Assembly: GCA_009930275.1 (NCBI GenBank)
Contig: RZYP01000103.1
Span: forward strand, 1 to 7,054
Direction: 5' to 3'
Source: Negativicutes bacterium
GTDB lineage: Bacteria; Bacillota_C; Negativicutes; Acidaminococcales; Acidaminococcaceae
Length of the DNA stretch: 7,054 nt
In this document: one piece after another, positions 6,099-7,054 of the stretch
Layout of the letters: each line of letters opens with the position of its first letter
Numbering within the stretch: the stretch's first letter is position 1
Program-made: the position numbers and the translations under genes
Notes under the pieces: model-generated
What the model was told of the DNA's origin: nothing
The model's database searches: none
Seen by the model: only the letters and a program-made list of their open reading frames with translations

Positions 6099-6136
6099 GA
6101 ACTGATTGGTATGCTTGATTGTCAGCTTGATATTGC

Positions 6137-6415
6137 TTATTTATTCAAATCAGCAAATAGCTCATCAACATCGGTGTATCCTTTTACCGATGGATTTTTG
6201 GCTATTTTCTCTGCCTCTAACATAGCTGCTATTGTTTCTTTGTTCGGTTGATTCAAATTGATATCAAACGGGATTCCTCCCTCACGCAATGCCTGTCTTA
6301 CAAAAACATTAAATGCAGTAGAAATATTCATTCCAAGTTCAGCAAAAAGGGCATCTGCTTGTTTCTTTATATCACCGTCAATGCGTATACTGATGTTAGT
6401 ACTATTTCTGGACAC
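6137..6415 (-). CDS. RelB/DinJ-family antitoxin, no adjacent toxin
   Basis: A 92-aa type II antitoxin. The N-terminal ribbon-helix-helix motif is clear (NISIRIDGDIKKQADALFAE, then LGMNISTAFNVFVRQ and GGIPFDI), typical of DinJ-like proteins that dimerise on their own operator. The C-terminal tail (about residues 60-92), which would wrap a RelE/YafQ-type toxin, looks complete and ends YTDVDELFADLNK. It starts with GTG at 6415; AAAGGAG (6430-6424) lies 8 nt upstream. Toxins usually follow directly, but only 83 nt and a terminator separate this stop from the converging RadC-like gene, and no toxin frame is visible on either side. It is therefore an orphan antitoxin, a regulator, or the remnant of a broken pair. 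Confidence 0.85.
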   Translation of the reverse strand: MSRNSTNISIRIDGDIKKQADALFAELGMNISTAFNVFVRQALREGGIPFDINLNQPNKETIAAMLEAEKIAKNPSVKGYTDVDELFADLNK

Positions 6416-6445
6416 AAGATCATCTCCTTTCGTATATGCACTTAC

Positions 6446-6474
6446 ATTATATATACATCGTATGCTTATTGAAA
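6446..6474 (-). promoter_or_regulatory. Candidate promoter of the antitoxin gene
   Basis: On the minus strand TATAAT (6451-6446) is a perfect -10 placed 15 nt before the ribosome binding site. No good -35 exists; TTCAAT 16 nt upstream matches weakly. CGTATATGC (6431-6439) and CGTATGC (6459-6465) flank the -10 and could be an operator for the ribbon-helix-helix protein. The rest of the 128-nt gap at 6416-6543 is AT-rich and holds no gene that I can support. Confidence 0.4.
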
Positions 6475-6543
6475 TACAAACACTTTAGATATGAACTTTC
6501 TGATGTACACAACATATTGTATTTGTCCTATATATTAGTCCGT

Positions 6544-7054
6544 TTAATCTTGTATCTTTTTTTTAGCAAGCATGCGAATGATCGGGCCATAGTCAATATC
6601 TGTCTCCAGATCAATCCACTTGTTATTAATCGTCTGCTTCTCGCTATCAGTTATGGTATTCATCGCCTTGTCGAAGATGCTTACAAGCTCGGGCCAATCT
6701 TTTCGAACAGCGAAGTGCAAGGCCTGCTGTTTTTCAGCCTCAAAAGACACAAATCTCAGATTAGTAAGGCCGTTTGAGCGTATAAGGTAATTTGTTGTGG
6801 CAAGGTTACCGACAAAAGCTTTTTCTGTGCCTGTTGCCACTGCCGTTAACGCGGCTTCGACTGAGTCATAAAGGCTGAGATTTATCTTTGGATAAGATAA
6901 TAGATAGCTGTGATGTGAACTGTTTCTTTGCACAGCGACAGTCATTCCATCCAAGTCATCCATTCCAGATATACTTGTATCAGTGTCCTGGGTTACAATG
7001 ACTCTTTTAAAGTAGTAATATGGTTCAGAAAAAAGAAAGTGTTCTTCTCTATCA
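6544..7054 (-). CDS. Solute-binding protein family 3 domain (partial, possibly truncated sensor)
   Basis: The gene continues past the right edge; 169 codons are visible (reading from 7053). The ATG at 6963 is internal, because the frame upstream encodes the family signature FLFSEPYYYFKRVIVTQ. What follows is the second half of a periplasmic-binding-protein type 2 fold: DLDGMTVAVQ, then SVEAALTAVATGTEKAFVGN, LHFAVRKDWPELVSIFDKAM and INNKWIDL. The domain binds amino acids or similar ligands outside the cell. After the W-containing end, sensor relatives (EvgS type or diguanylate cyclase) usually continue into a membrane helix. Here the protein stops at DYGPIIRMLAKKKIQD, with a run of eight A in the codons for the lysines. 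It is either a free-standing binding protein or a sensor cut short. Confidence 0.72.
   Translation of the reverse strand, partial: DREEHFLFSEPYYYFKRVIVTQDTDTSISGMDDLDGMTVAVQRNSSHHSYLLSYPKINLSLYDSVEAALTAVATGTEKAFVGNLATTNYLIRSNGLTNLRFVSFEAEKQQALHFAVRKDWPELVSIFDKAMNTITDSEKQTINNKWIDLETDIDYGPIIRMLAKKKIQD

Noticed and set aside
6248..6777. Plus-strand frames opposite the antitoxin and binding-protein genes
   Set aside because: They are antisense to two recognisable families and show no protein-like pattern of their own.
6961..6963. ATG at 6963 as the true start of the binding-protein gene
   Set aside because: The frame continues upstream to the window edge and encodes the conserved FSEPYYY motif, so this methionine is internal.

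Overview
The window looks like part of an integrated mobile region from a Gram-positive gut-type bacterium, most likely Bacillota (Clostridia-like). The basis is moderate G+C, strong AGGAGG-type ribosome binding sites, GTG/TTG starts, and a gene set (DUF3846, DUF3991/TOPRIM, DUF7768-like, RadC-like) typical of integrative conjugative elements and plasmids of that phylum. Assignment to a genus is not possible from this sequence.

Region 1 (about 1-3468) is a compact transposable unit of three consecutive tyrosine recombinase genes. Their ends overlap by 4 and 14 bp, and each protein keeps a complete R-K-HxxR-H-Y active site. This is the signature of a 'recombinase in trio' (RIT) element. The unit is framed by a two-block imperfect terminal inverted repeat (5-16 with 3422-3433, and 34-49 with 3387-3402). 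A terminator follows the third gene, and a 17-8-17 bp near-perfect palindrome sits at the right end.

Region 2 (about 3459-6053) is a co-directional block: the 3' part of a DUF3846 gene, a DUF3991/TOPRIM primase-like gene, a nucleotide-sugar/deoxyribosyltransferase-fold gene (DUF7768-like), an unrecognised 84-residue protein and a RadC-family JAB/MPN+ protein. The DUF3846 frame starts inside the right end of the RIT unit, at the conserved V/I-C-N-E-E-G-K motif. The first 11 bases of the window encode the matching I-C-N. A 7-bp direct repeat TGTAATG (5-11 and 3462-3468) flanks the unit, and joining it would restore I-C-N-E-E-G-K. The simplest reading is that the RIT element inserted into the DUF3846 gene of a conjugative-type element.

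Region 3 (6054-7054) is on the opposite strand. A bidirectional hairpin terminator separates radC from a convergent RelB/DinJ-type antitoxin gene with no toxin beside it. After a 128-bp spacer comes the 3' end of a solute-binding-protein (SBP_bac_3) gene that runs off the right edge. It ends just where sensor-type relatives would enter a membrane helix, so it may be truncated.
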